Of a stretch of DNA of 64,000 nt, positions 9,139 to 18,014 are shown one piece after another. This stretch comes from Acidovorax sp. FHTAMBA (GTDB taxonomy: Bacteria > Pseudomonadota > Gammaproteobacteria > Burkholderiales > Burkholderiaceae_C), in assembly GCF_038958875.1 (NCBI RefSeq), contig NZ_CP152407.1, positions 193,501 to 257,500 of the forward strand, written 5' to 3'. The position numbers and the translations under genes were made by a program. Positions within the stretch are counted from its first letter, which is position 1. Each line of letters begins with the position of its first letter. Under the pieces are notes generated by a model. That model did no database searches and was not told where the DNA came from. It worked only from the letters and a program-made list of their open reading frames with translations.

Positions 9139-10530
9139 TTAACCGGCGTAGGGCGCTGGGTGCCCGGGCAAATCCAGCCGGTAGCAGGTGGTAAAGGGCG
9201 CAGGCGCAGGGACTGCACCAAAGTGCCCCCCGTGAATATCCGCCACGCGACGCAGGATTTCATGCCCCAGATGCAGGCTGTCCACCGGCACCACTTCCGT
9301 GCGGCCGGCCGTGCCACCCGCCTGTTGGCGAGCCCCGTCGTCACACACTTGGAGCCAAGCGCCACCGTCGGTGGCGGAGCCTAGCTGGACCGCGATCTGG
9401 GTGCCGTCGGGCGTGTGCTTGAGCGCGTTTTCCACCAGATTGCGCAGCGCAATGTCCAGCAGCACCGCATGGCCGGGCACGGTGAGCGCGGGCGGGGCTG
9501 ACAGGGCCAGGTCGTCGCCCCGTTTCCATGCCGCCTGGGCATAGTCGGCGCACACCGACCGCGCCAGCGCGCTCAGATCCGCGGGCGCCTTGGCTTCGTG
9601 CAGCTCAGCCCGGCTGGCGCGGGCCAGGGCCAGCAGCTGGTTGAGCACATGGCCTGCGCGCAGGGCATCCTGGCCGATGCGCGCCAGGGCCTGGGCCCGG
9701 GCCTCTTCCGTCAGTTCCCCCGCCAGGGCACTGGCCTGCAGGGTGATGGAGGACAGCGGCGTGCGCAGTTCGTGGGCCACTTCATTGGCCAGGCGGCGCT
9801 CACGCACCATGGCGACCTGCTGGCGGTCCAGCAAGGTGTTGATCGACGCCACCACCGACTCGAACTCGCTCCAGGCGTGGCGCGAGGCCAGGCGCTGGGC
9901 ACTGGCCGGGTCCAGCGCCGCCACATCGGCCGACAGCGCATACAACGGCCGCAAGCCGCGCCAGAGTGCCAACCCCAGGGCCAGAGCCACCACGGGCAGC
10001 AGCCACAGCCCCGGCTCGATGAGCTGCCCCGCAATGTCATCCGCCAGCTCGTCCCGCTCGCGCAGCTCCAGCATCACCATGATCTTGCGGGTACGCGCGG
10101 CATCCCATTGCGAGAAACTGCGCCAGACCACCTTGTCAGGACCGAGCGTCAGGTTGGCAAACCCTTCGGCGTCGCTGAAAGGCGGCTCGGACACCGAGCC
10201 CGTGATGGAAAGCACCCGCCCCTGCGCATCCCACTGCACCACGCTGATGGTCTGCTGGTAGTCGTGCGACTTGAGCCAGGGCATGGGGCTGCGCTCGGTG
10301 CGTTTTGGGCCCTCCATTTCCTCGGTCGCCCGCAGGTTGAGCAGCAGCGCGGCCACACTGGCCAGGTGCCCGTCGGTCAGCTCATCGGCCTCATGCACAC
10401 CGGTCTGGTAGCCGATGAAAACGAAGCTGCCCCAGACAATGGCCAGCGCGCCCAGCGACCACAGCAGCAGCTGCCGGGTGAGCGACGGGCGGCGCCCCGG
10501 CGCCGGGCGAGGGCCCGCAGGCGCGTTCAC
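9139..10530 (-). CDS. Sensor histidine kinase (QseC/PmrB-like) with degenerate ATP lid
   Basis: This 463-residue inner-membrane kinase partners the response regulator just upstream. A first membrane helix (residues 17-42), a periplasmic loop of about 120 residues and a second helix near 180-200 are followed by a HAMP-like linker. The phosphoacceptor H-box is EVAHELRTPLSSI and the N-box is LRNLVENALKHTPDG. The G1 box is reduced to VCDDGARQQAGG, and no F box or GLGL motif is visible; LHLGHEILRRVADIHGG stands in the G2 position. The chosen GTG start overlaps the regulator's stop codon (GTGA), and the regulator's frame ends at 10527. A longer frame from 10584 would run deep into the regulator gene. 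The phosphorylated signal is unknown. Confidence 0.88.
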   Translation of the reverse strand: MNAPAGPRPAPGRRPSLTRQLLLWSLGALAIVWGSFVFIGYQTGVHEADELTDGHLASVAALLLNLRATEEMEGPKRTERSPMPWLKSHDYQQTISVVQWDAQGRVLSITGSVSEPPFSDAEGFANLTLGPDKVVWRSFSQWDAARTRKIMVMLELRERDELADDIAGQLIEPGLWLLPVVALALGLALWRGLRPLYALSADVAALDPASAQRLASRHAWSEFESVVASINTLLDRQQVAMVRERRLANEVAHELRTPLSSITLQASALAGELTEEARAQALARIGQDALRAGHVLNQLLALARASRAELHEAKAPADLSALARSVCADYAQAAWKRGDDLALSAPPALTVPGHAVLLDIALRNLVENALKHTPDGTQIAVQLGSATDGGAWLQVCDDGARQQAGGTAGRTEVVPVDSLHLGHEILRRVADIHGGHFGAVPAPAPFTTCYRLDLPGHPAPYAG

Positions 10531-11231
10531 ACGTGCTTCTCCTGCGGCATGAAGTAACCCACCCCGCGCATGGTCTGGATGCACGCACTGCCCAGCTTGC
10601 GGCGCAGGTGGTGGATGTGGACCTCGACCGCGTTGCTCTCCACCGCGGCATCCCAGCTGTACAGGCGCTCCTCGATCTGCTGGCGCGACAGCACCCGGCC
10701 ACGCGCCTCCAGCAGTACCAGCAGCACCGAAAACTCGCGCGGCGACACCTCCACGGGTTTGCCTTGCTGGCGTACCGTGCGGGTCGCGGGGTCCAGCTCG
10801 ATATCGCCCAGGCGGATGGTGGGCGACGCCCGCCCCGCCGCGCGCCGCAGCAGCGCCCGCAGGCGTGCGTCGAGCTCATCCACATCAAACGGTTTGGTCA
10901 GGTAGTCGTCGGCGCCCTGGTCCAGCCCGGCGATGCGCTGGTGCACCTGATCACGTGCCGTGACGATGAGCACGGGCGTAGCGGGGTCCGGCAAGGCGGG
11001 CGACGCGGCCCAGGTGGCGGGCGGGCTCAGGCGCAGGCGCCTGAGCAGTTCGCTGCCGTCACCGTCCACCAGCCCCAGGTCCAGCAGCACGGCGTCAAAA
11101 CGTTCGGCACGCAGGGCGCTCCAGGCGCTGACGACGCCGTCACTGACATCCACCGCATAGCCGCGCTGTTGCAAGTTGCTGCGCAGGCCACTGGCTATGC
11201 CCGCATCGTCTTCGACCACGAGTATTCGCAT
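10527..11231 (-). CDS. OmpR/PhoB-family response regulator
   Basis: A DNA-binding response regulator of 234 residues. The receiver domain (1-120) has the acidic pair in VVEDD, the phosphoacceptor Asp51 in LLDLGL, the switch threonine in LIVTARD and the lysine in YLTKPFDVDELDARL. The C-terminal winged helix (135-230) shows EVSPREFSVLLVLLEA, VEVHIHHLRRKLG and IQTMRGVGYFM. It is transcribed first in a two-gene operon with the kinase at 9139-10530 (4-nt overlap) and is divergent from the PAP2 phosphatase gene. Closest in feel to QseB/PmrA regulators. Target genes are not known from sequence. Confidence 0.94.
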   Translation of the reverse strand: MRILVVEDDAGIASGLRSNLQQRGYAVDVSDGVVSAWSALRAERFDAVLLDLGLVDGDGSELLRRLRLSPPATWAASPALPDPATPVLIVTARDQVHQRIAGLDQGADDYLTKPFDVDELDARLRALLRRAAGRASPTIRLGDIELDPATRTVRQQGKPVEVSPREFSVLLVLLEARGRVLSRQQIEERLYSWDAAVESNAVEVHIHHLRRKLGSACIQTMRGVGYFMPQEKHV

Positions 11232-11325
11232 GCAGGCATTGTCGCAGCCCGTCCGGACCGCACAGGGACAGGGGCAGCACGTGGTTTTAAGGCGGTGTTA
11301 AGTGCGGCCGTCTAACTTCCGGTCC

Positions 11326-12060
11326 ATGCAGCATTCGCCACTCACCCCATCCTCCCCGCCACATCGGCACAAGTTGCTGTTCTGGACCTTGGGCGCCCTG
11401 GTCTGTGTGGTGGCGTGGGATGCCGCAGGGCAAGACCTGGCGTTGGCCCAGGTGTTCGGCTCGTCTGACGGGTTTCCAATGCGGGACCAATGGTTTTTTG
11501 TGCAGGTGCTGCATGAAGGCGCCCGCCGCGTGGGATGGCTGCTGGTGCTGCTGCTGGCCTTGAGCGTGTGGTGGCCACGTGGCTTCCTGCGAAAGCTGGA
11601 CGCCAGTGAACGCCTGCAGATGGCCGTAAGCGCCCTGCTCTCGCTGGCCGTGGTCAGTATCACCAAAAACCTCAGCGCCACCAGTTGTCCCTGGGACCTG
11701 GCGCAGTTTGGCGGCGTGGCACGCCACGTGTCGCACTGGGCGCTGGGCGTGCTCGACGGCGGCAGCGGGCGCTGCTTCCCGGCGGGCCATGCATCGGCCG
11801 GATTCGCTTTTCTGGGCGGCTACTTTGCATTGCGCCACAAGGCGCCGACGGCCGCGCGCTGGTGGCTGGCGGTCGCGTTGCTGGCGGGGTTTGTATTGGG
11901 TGCGGCCCAGCAGGTGCGCGGCGCGCACTTCATGAGCCACACGCTATGGACAGGCTGGCTGTGCTGGACCACCGGCTGGCTCTGCGACCTGGCGGCCACC
12001 GCATTGCGCCCACGCTTTCCGCATTTCGCCAGCACCACCAAGGCCACCGCTGGCCCGTAG
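11326..12060 (+). CDS. PAP2-family membrane phosphatase
   Basis: A multi-pass inner-membrane phosphatase of the PAP2/LpxE-like superfamily (244 residues, about five to six helices). The three active-site motifs are recognisable: KNLSATSCPWDL (a CPWDL variant in place of KxxxxxxRP), FPAGHAS with the catalytic histidine, and RGAHFMSHTLWT. The substrate could be an undecaprenyl, phosphatidic or lipid A phosphate. The ATG at 11326 is preferred over the GTG at 11302 because the latter adds a non-homologous octapeptide. It is divergent from a PmrA-like regulator across 94 bp, so control by that regulator is plausible, which would favour an envelope-lipid substrate. This is inference. Confidence 0.85.
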   Translation: MQHSPLTPSSPPHRHKLLFWTLGALVCVVAWDAAGQDLALAQVFGSSDGFPMRDQWFFVQVLHEGARRVGWLLVLLLALSVWWPRGFLRKLDASERLQMAVSALLSLAVVSITKNLSATSCPWDLAQFGGVARHVSHWALGVLDGGSGRCFPAGHASAGFAFLGGYFALRHKAPTAARWWLAVALLAGFVLGAAQQVRGAHFMSHTLWTGWLCWTTGWLCDLAATALRPRFPHFASTTKATAGP

Positions 12061-12090
12061 TGGCGTTCGGTAGGCGCTCTGCCCTGCAGC

Positions 12091-13527
12091 TCAGCCCGCC
12101 ACGCAGATCTTGAGCATGTTGGTCCCGCCCGGGGCACCCATGGGTTCACCGCAGGTGATGGCGTAGACGTCACCTTTTTGCACGATGTTGCGGTTTTTCA
12201 GGTGGCGCTCCGCCTGTTCCAGCGCGGTGTCGCGGTCTGCGCTGGTGTCCATGAGCAAGGGACGCACGTTGCGGTACATGGCCATCTTGCGCTGGGTGGC
12301 GACCTTGGGGGTCAACGCATAAATGGGGATGCTGATGCTGTGCCGGCTCATCCATAGCGCCGTGGCGCCGCTGTCGGTCATCGCCACGATGGCTTTGGCG
12401 CCCAGATGGTGGGCCGTGAACAGCGCCCCCATGGCAATCGACTGGTCGATGCGGCCAAAGGTCTGGCCGGTGAAGTCGGCATCGAGCTGGTGGTCTTCCG
12501 CGGCCTCCGCCGCAGCGCAGATGGTGGCCATCTCTTCCACGGTTTCGAGCGGGTAGCGACCTGCAGCCGTTTCGGCGCTCAGCATCACTGCGTCGGTGCC
12601 GTCCAGCACGGCGTTGGCCACGTCACTCACCTCGGCGCGCGTCGGCACGGGGTTGGTGATCATGCTCTCCATCATCTGCGTGGCGGTGATCACGACCTTG
12701 TCCAGCTCGCGCGCCATGCGGATCATCTTCTTTTGCAGCGCGGGCACGGCCGCGTTGCCCACCTCCACCGCCAGGTCGCCACGCGCCACCATGATGCCGT
12801 CAGAGACCCGCAAGATGGCTTCGAGGTGCGGTATGGCTTCGGCGCGTTCGATCTTGGCGATCAGGCCGGGCTTGTGGCGGTACTCGGAGGCCGCCACATT
12901 GCACAGCTGGCGCGCCATTTCCATGTCGGTCGCGTTCTTGGGAAAGCTCACAGCCACATAGTCGGCCTGGAAGCTCATCGCCGTGCGGATGTCTTCCATG
13001 TCCTTGGCCGTGAGGGCCGGTGCCGTAAGGCCGCCACCCTTCTTGTTGATGCCCTTGTTGTTCGACAGCTCGCCACCCACCTTGACGGTGGTGTGCACCT
13101 CTTCGCCGCGCACGGCATCCACGGTGAGCACGATGAGGCCGTCGTTGAGCAGCAGCAGGTCGCCTGCCTTCACGTCACGCGGCAGCTCCTTGTAATCGAG
13201 CCCCACGCCATGGATGTCGCCCAGCTCGGTGCGTGATGCATCCAGCACAAACTGGGCGCCCGACTCCAGCAGAACCTTCCCCTCGGCAAACTTGCCCACG
13301 CGGATCTTGGGGCCCTGCAGGTCGGCCATGATGGCCACCTCGCGGCCCGCGCGCTGGGCGGCTGCGCGCACCGTGGCAGCGCGGTCAATGTGGTCCTGCG
13401 CCTTGCCGTGGCTGAAGTTCAGGCGCACCACATTCACCCCCGCACGGATCATCGCCTCCAGCAGTGCTGGGTCGCTGGAGGCGGGGCCCAGGGTGGCAAC
13501 AATCTTGGTGGCGCGGCGGGTTGGCAT
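12091..13527 (-). CDS. pyk: Pyruvate kinase
   Basis: Converts phosphoenolpyruvate and ADP to pyruvate and ATP, the last step of glycolysis. The 478-residue protein has the family's TKIVATLGPAS start, NFSHG, the catalytic lysine in LIAKIERAEA, the metal-binding MVARGDLAVEVG and the activation segment ATQMMESM. The C-terminal domain ends with KGDVYAITCGEP. ATG 13527 follows AAAGAGAC and matches the family N-terminus; an in-frame ATG at 13566 would add an unconserved 13-residue tail. It converges with the PAP2 gene, only 30 bp apart, and no terminator is visible between them. Confidence 0.95.
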   Translation of the reverse strand: MPTRRATKIVATLGPASSDPALLEAMIRAGVNVVRLNFSHGKAQDHIDRAATVRAAAQRAGREVAIMADLQGPKIRVGKFAEGKVLLESGAQFVLDASRTELGDIHGVGLDYKELPRDVKAGDLLLLNDGLIVLTVDAVRGEEVHTTVKVGGELSNNKGINKKGGGLTAPALTAKDMEDIRTAMSFQADYVAVSFPKNATDMEMARQLCNVAASEYRHKPGLIAKIERAEAIPHLEAILRVSDGIMVARGDLAVEVGNAAVPALQKKMIRMARELDKVVITATQMMESMITNPVPTRAEVSDVANAVLDGTDAVMLSAETAAGRYPLETVEEMATICAAAEAAEDHQLDADFTGQTFGRIDQSIAMGALFTAHHLGAKAIVAMTDSGATALWMSRHSISIPIYALTPKVATQRKMAMYRNVRPLLMDTSADRDTALEQAERHLKNRNIVQKGDVYAITCGEPMGAPGGTNMLKICVAG

Positions 13528-13627
13528 GGTCTGTCTCTTTCTTCTGGGGATGTAATCGAGTTTCAATTTTCACACGAAGCGGTTACCACCGGGTTACCCG
13601 GGGAGTCAGCGCAGCTCCGACCGTCGT

Positions 13628-14368
13628 TCAGAGCAGGGGGTGTGACAGCAGATGGGCCAGCAAGTGCGCGATGATGGCGGCCTCCAGGCCGTGGCGCGCA
13701 TAGAGCCAGCCCGCCACCAGGCCGAATGCGCTGTTGCCCGCCAGCACGAATGCCACCACCGGCGGGGTCAGTTCCCCGGCCATGGCCTGTGCGGCCGGCA
13801 AATGTCCCAGCGCAAACAGTACAGCACTGAGCAGCACCGCCGCTACCACCAGCGCATTGCCCGGACGGCCCTGTCCGCGCTGCAGCAACCGCCAGCCTAC
13901 CCACAGCACAAGCGTCATCACGCCCCAGCGAACCAGCAGTTCTTCGGTGATACCCCCGTACAGCAGCTTGACCAGCAGAGGCATCACGCTCCCGGGGTCC
14001 GAAGGCTGCAAAGCCGCAGGCGCCACCAGCGCCAAGGTCCACAGCCACACAGCGCCAGCAACACCGCCCAGCGCGCCAGGCACCGCCTGGGCGCGCAGCG
14101 CAGGGCCGATGGACTCACCGGCGGCGCAGTACGCTGCAGCGGGGGCCCGCAGGCCTACCTTGGGTGCCAGCCACACGCCCGCCGCGACGCACAAGGCCAG
14201 CAGCACGGCGGTCTGCAGCCCGCTGAGCAGCACCATCGCCCACAGGGGCAGCGGCAGCAAGGCCTGGTTGGCCGCCAGCGGCGGCACAAGCGCCCACACC
14301 ACCGCCACCACACCCGGCATGCCCAGCAGCCACAGCAGGGCGCCCAGGCGCCACCTGTGCTGGCTCAT
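13628..14368 (-). CDS. CPBP-family intramembrane metalloprotease
   Basis: A 246-residue polytopic membrane protein of the CAAX-protease/bacteriocin-processing (Abi, PF02517) family. The glutamate pair and arginine are in ITEELLVRWG, the FALGHLP histidine lies later, and a further histidine-bearing helix (AIIAHLLAHLL) sits at the C-terminus, as in Rce1-like enzymes. The start codon overlaps the pepP stop (ATGA), so translation is coupled to pepP. The substrate is unknown. Confidence 0.85.
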   Translation of the reverse strand: MSQHRWRLGALLWLLGMPGVVAVVWALVPPLAANQALLPLPLWAMVLLSGLQTAVLLALCVAAGVWLAPKVGLRAPAAAYCAAGESIGPALRAQAVPGALGGVAGAVWLWTLALVAPAALQPSDPGSVMPLLVKLLYGGITEELLVRWGVMTLVLWVGWRLLQRGQGRPGNALVVAAVLLSAVLFALGHLPAAQAMAGELTPPVVAFVLAGNSAFGLVAGWLYARHGLEAAIIAHLLAHLLSHPLL

Positions 14369-15753
14369 CGCATCAGCGCCTCGATCTCGTCAGCCTTCAC
14401 CGGCACACCGCGCGTGATCAGCTCGCAGCCCGACTCGGTCACGATGGCATCGTCCTCAATGCGGATCCCGATGTTGTGGAACTGCTCGGGCACCCCGTCG
14501 GCAGGGCGCACGTAGATGCCGGGCTCGATGGTCAGCACCATGCCGGGGCGCAGGATGCGGCTGGGGCGGTTGGTGATCGTCTCCCCCGACAACGGGTCCT
14601 TGCGTTCGCTCACCTGGCCCACTTCGCCGGGCTCCACATAGCTGCCGCAATCGTGCACGTCCATGCCCAGCCAGTGGCCGGTGCGGTGCATGTAGAACTG
14701 AAAGTAGGCCCGCTTGTCGATCACGTCCTGCGCCGTGCCCACCTTGTTCTTGTCGAGCAAGCCCAGGTCCAGCATGCCCTGGGCCAGCACGGCCACGGTG
14801 GCGTCGTGCGGGTCCGTGAAGCGTGCCCCTGCCCGGGTGGCCGCCACGGCGGCGTCCTGGCTGGCCAGCACGAGGTCGTACAGCGCGCGCTGGGGCCCGG
14901 TGAATTTTCCGTTCGCGGGAAAGGTGCGGGTGATGTCGCTGGCATAGCCATCGAGTTCGCAGCCCGCGTCGATCAACACCAGCTCGCCGTCGCGCACTGG
15001 CGCGGCGTCGGCGCGGTAGTGCAGCACGCAGGCGTTGGCGCCCGCCGCCACGATGGAGCTGTAGGCCGGGTACTGGGAGCCGGCCTCGCGGAAGGCGTGC
15101 AGCAGCTCGGCATCGAGGTGGTACTCGCGCACATCCTCGCCTGCGCGCAGCATGCGGGCCGAGCGCTGCATGGCGCGGATGTGGGCCTGCGCGCTGATGG
15201 CGCTGGCGCGGCGCATGATGTCCTGCTCATGGGCGTCCTTCACCAGGCGCATCTCGTCGAGCAGCGTGCAAACGTCGTTCTGTTCTGCCGGGCAGATCGC
15301 GCCATAGCGCACCCGCCCGCGCACCACGTTGAGCCAGCCCTCCACCCGCGCCGCCAGGCCGGTGTGTGTGGCGAACGGGTACCAGACGCAGCCGGTGTTT
15401 TCCAGCAGGCGAGGCAGCAAGGTATCCATCTCGGCCATCGAATGCGCTGCATCCACCCCTAACGTGGCGGGCGCAGCGGCCGGGCCCAGGCGATAGCCGT
15501 CCCAGATTTCACGTTCCAGATCCTTGGGCTGGCAAAACAGCGTGCTGCGTCCGTCGTGCGTGAGCACCAGGCAGGCGCCAGGCTCGGTAAAACCGGTGAG
15601 GTAATAAAAGTAGCTGTCGTGGCGGTACAGGAAGTCGGAGTCGCGGTTGCGCGGGCGCTCGGGCGCAGTGGGGACGATGGCGATGCCGCCTTCACCGAGC
15701 AGGGAAGCCAGGCGGGAGCGGCGCTGTGCGTAGGGGGAGGTCTGTGGGCTCAT
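14365..15753 (-). CDS. pepP: Xaa-Pro aminopeptidase
   Basis: A cytosolic M24-family metallopeptidase (462 residues) that removes N-terminal residues preceding proline. The N-terminal creatinase-like domain is followed by the pita-bread fold with both metal-binding aspartates in DAGCELDGYASDITRTFP, HRTGHWLGMDVHD, LTIEPGIYV and the final glutamate in IRIEDDAIVTESG. The ATG at 15753 gives the usual MSPQTSPYAQRR N-terminus, preceded by the purine-rich CACAGACCTCCC region only at a distance. Its last bases overlap the start of the CPBP protease gene. Confidence 0.93.
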   Translation of the reverse strand: MSPQTSPYAQRRSRLASLLGEGGIAIVPTAPERPRNRDSDFLYRHDSYFYYLTGFTEPGACLVLTHDGRSTLFCQPKDLEREIWDGYRLGPAAAPATLGVDAAHSMAEMDTLLPRLLENTGCVWYPFATHTGLAARVEGWLNVVRGRVRYGAICPAEQNDVCTLLDEMRLVKDAHEQDIMRRASAISAQAHIRAMQRSARMLRAGEDVREYHLDAELLHAFREAGSQYPAYSSIVAAGANACVLHYRADAAPVRDGELVLIDAGCELDGYASDITRTFPANGKFTGPQRALYDLVLASQDAAVAATRAGARFTDPHDATVAVLAQGMLDLGLLDKNKVGTAQDVIDKRAYFQFYMHRTGHWLGMDVHDCGSYVEPGEVGQVSERKDPLSGETITNRPSRILRPGMVLTIEPGIYVRPADGVPEQFHNIGIRIEDDAIVTESGCELITRGVPVKADEIEALMR

Positions 15754-15959
15754 CCACACATTTTGGGTCCATCCGCGACGCATGGGCCGGGCTGGGGGCC
15801 AATCTCCCTCGTGGTGTGCGGCGTTGCCGGGCAGCGCCACACCGCCCGGTAGCGCCCCGGACCGCTGCGCAAAGGCAGCGGTACAACCCGTGGCAGACTC
15901 TGGCCAGCCTTGGCACCGACCTGCCCCATGGTGGAAAAACCCGCCCCGCCCCAAAACCC

Positions 15960-16721
15960 ATGCCCGTCCTGCTTCCAACCCTGCTGCACTTTTTTCTGGC
16001 CACGTTTTTGCCCATGTTGGGGCTGCTGCTGACCAGCGGCCTGGTGATTTATGCGGTGTACGTGCGCTGGATCGACCTGCCGCACAAGTGGCTGCTCGCC
16101 CCCCGTGCCGTCCAGGTTCTCATCGGCGTGGCGTTGCTGTGCAATGCATGGACGGGGGTGCGGCTCTATCTGGCGCACAGTGCGCAGCAGGCATGGCAGG
16201 ACAGCGCCGGGGTCCGCGCCAGCCGCGAGCGGTTTGTGCTGCCGCAGGATTATCAGTATGGCGAGATCCTCATCCCCGCCGGCAGCCTCATCAACCGGAG
16301 CGACCCGTTCGACAAGGGCGAGCCCGGCCGACCGCTGGCACTGCACGGGCTGCAGGCCGTGCGCTTTGCGCAACCGGTAGAGATGGCAGGGGTGTGGGCC
16401 AGTGCGCTGCAGATCCTGCCTGCGCGGGTGGAGCTGGCGCAGGACCAGCACCTGGGCCCGGTGCACCGCTATGACAACGCCAGCCAGAGCTGGGTGCCGA
16501 ACACCGTCATCTCGGGCCTAGCCTGCAAAAAAGGCCAGATTGCGCTGTTCCAGGTGCCCCATGTGCCCTACGACGTGCAGGCCGAGCTGGGCAAGCCCGC
16601 CCCCGACGGGCCGGATGCCCGATTTCTGCCCAGCCAGTGGCTGTTCCGCACTTGTGAGAACGGGCCGCCCATCACCCTGGAGCCCGCACACGCCACCACG
16701 GCACCTGCCGCTGCGCAATAG
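15960..16721 (+). CDS. Conserved membrane protein of unknown function
   Basis: 253 residues. Two membrane helices near the N-terminus (residues 5-28 and 45-65) anchor a larger soluble domain that should be periplasmic. The soluble part contains YGEILIPAGSLINRSDPFDK and VARV-like strands but no motif I can assign. A cysteine pair (ACKKGQ, FRTCENG) may form a disulfide. ATG 15960 is chosen because it starts immediately before the first hydrophobic helix. It is divergent from pepP and convergent with the murU-like gene. I do not recognise its function. Confidence 0.65.
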   Translation: MPVLLPTLLHFFLATFLPMLGLLLTSGLVIYAVYVRWIDLPHKWLLAPRAVQVLIGVALLCNAWTGVRLYLAHSAQQAWQDSAGVRASRERFVLPQDYQYGEILIPAGSLINRSDPFDKGEPGRPLALHGLQAVRFAQPVEMAGVWASALQILPARVELAQDQHLGPVHRYDNASQSWVPNTVISGLACKKGQIALFQVPHVPYDVQAELGKPAPDGPDARFLPSQWLFRTCENGPPITLEPAHATTAPAAAQ

Positions 16722-16740
16722 GGCAGTGCACCGACCGGGC

Positions 16741-17508
16741 TTACCGGTTCAGGTCCGCCAGACGCTCGGGTGTTCCCACGTCCGTCCACCGGCCGGTGTA
16801 CAGCGATGCCGACACGCGTCCCGCATCCATCGCCCGGCGCAGCAAGGGGGCCAGCGCCGCCTTGACGCCACCGGGGTTGCCGCTGGCGATGTCGCACCAG
16901 GGCGGCGCGAACAGCTCGGCGCGCAGAAGGGCGATGGTGCTGTAGGTGTAGCGCGGCGCGGGGTCGTCGGCAGGCAGGTTCAAGGCCAGGCCCTGGGCCG
17001 ACAGGCCAAAGTCACCCCGCGGGTTGTGTGCCGGGTTGGGCACCAGCCACAGATGGGCCAGCTGGCCGCTGGCAGCAAAGGCCTGCACCGCCGCGCTGTC
17101 AAAGACAAAGTCGGGGGCAAACACATCACCCGCCGCCAGCCAGAACACCGGGCCGAGACGGGGCAGCGCCCGCGCAATGCCACCGGCGGTCTCCAGGGCG
17201 CCGCCAAAGTCCACCCCTTCGTGAGAATATGAAATTGATAGCTGCTTGCGCTTATCCAGTAAGCCATGGAGCCCAAAAACACTTGAAAAGCGGTTGCTGA
17301 TCTGCTCACCCAGCCAGGCGGTGTTGATCACCACCTGCTCCACGCCGGCTTGGCACAGCGCCTGCAGGTGCCATTGCAGCAGGGGCTTGCCGTGCACTGG
17401 CAACAGCGGCTTGGGCGTGTGGTCGGTCAGCGGGCGCATGCGTTCGCCCCGGCCAGCCGCCAGCAGCAGGGCGGGAACCGGGGGGTGCATCGGCGTGCTG
17501 GCGTTCAT
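16741..17508 (-). CDS. murU: Nucleotidyltransferase, MurU-like (repeat inserted in frame)
   Basis: A sugar-1-phosphate nucleotidyltransferase resembling MurU (N-acetylmuramate-1-phosphate uridylyltransferase of cell-wall recycling). The signature AAGRGERMRPLTDHTPKPLL, the WLGEQI stretch, LETAGGI, WLAAGDVFAPD and a C-terminal WTDVGTPERL all fit. Relative to Pseudomonas MurU, a segment after WLGEQI (SSVFGLHGLLDKRKQLS) is encoded by an in-frame copy of palindromic repeat family 1 (17227-17277). The frame stays open and the catalytic motifs are intact. Its start overlaps the speD stop codon (ATGA). MurU against a related GDP-mannose-type transferase cannot be settled from sequence alone. Confidence 0.8.
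   Translation of the reverse strand: MNASTPMHPPVPALLLAAGRGERMRPLTDHTPKPLLPVHGKPLLQWHLQALCQAGVEQVVINTAWLGEQISNRFSSVFGLHGLLDKRKQLSISYSHEGVDFGGALETAGGIARALPRLGPVFWLAAGDVFAPDFVFDSAAVQAFAASGQLAHLWLVPNPAHNPRGDFGLSAQGLALNLPADDPAPRYTYSTIALLRAELFAPPWCDIASGNPGGVKAALAPLLRRAMDAGRVSASLYTGRWTDVGTPERLADLNR
17227..17277 (+). repeat. Palindromic repeat family 1, copy 3 (inside murU-like gene)
   Basis: Reads ATGAAATTGATAGCTGCTTG, then CGCTTATCCAGTAAG on the plus strand. The left half matches the family exactly; the right half has decayed (AAGCCATGG instead of AAGCGCTAG). It is in frame in the minus-strand gene and read in the opposite sense to the copy in mtnN. Confidence 0.85.
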
Positions 17509-17894
17509 GCGGCCACCGCCTTGACTTCACCGCGCTGCAGCGCATGGCGCTCCACCGTGGTGGGCTCGAACAGGGCGAGCAGCGCGTCCATCAACATGTG
17601 CGCCTTGTCCGAATGGTCGGCGCCGAAGTTGCAGACATAGACATCCAGCGTCACGGCGCGCTGCTCGGGCCAGGTGTGCACACACAGGTGCGACTCGGCC
17701 AGCAAGACAGCCGCTGTCACGCCGCCCGGGCCATGGGCGGACGGCGGGAAACCATGCACCAGCTCCCCCACAGCCTGCAGCCCGGCCTGCACCACGGCAT
17801 CCTTGCACGCGCGCCCCAGGGCGGCGGCGTCCAGCAGCCACGCGGGGGCGCAGCGGCAGCCATGGAGGTCAGCGGTCAGGTGCAGTCCTTGCAT
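17505..17894 (-). CDS. speD: S-adenosylmethionine decarboxylase proenzyme (short class)
   Basis: A pyruvoyl enzyme that makes decarboxylated AdoMet for spermidine synthesis. The 129-residue chain matches the short (Thermotoga/Bacillus-type) class. Self-cleavage should occur at Ser68 in LAESHLC; the processing histidine His73 (CVHTWPE) and catalytic Cys88 (VYVCNFG) have the spacing known from that class. ATG 17894 gives the normal N-terminus MQGLHLTADLHGC; a much longer open frame upstream is only the complement of tkt. It is first in a two-gene unit with the murU-like gene. No spermidine synthase is in the window. Confidence 0.9.
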   Translation of the reverse strand: MQGLHLTADLHGCRCAPAWLLDAAALGRACKDAVVQAGLQAVGELVHGFPPSAHGPGGVTAAVLLAESHLCVHTWPEQRAVTLDVYVCNFGADHSDKAHMLMDALLALFEPTTVERHALQRGEVKAVAA

Positions 17895-18014
17895 CGCCCG
17901 CACTGTAGTGCATCGCTGCTGCGCGCCCGCCACGCGGTGGCCAAATCGGGGACTCGGGAGCCGCCCCGGTAAAATGCCGGGTTTCCCCTGAACCCCCCAC
18001 CTGAACCCATCCCC

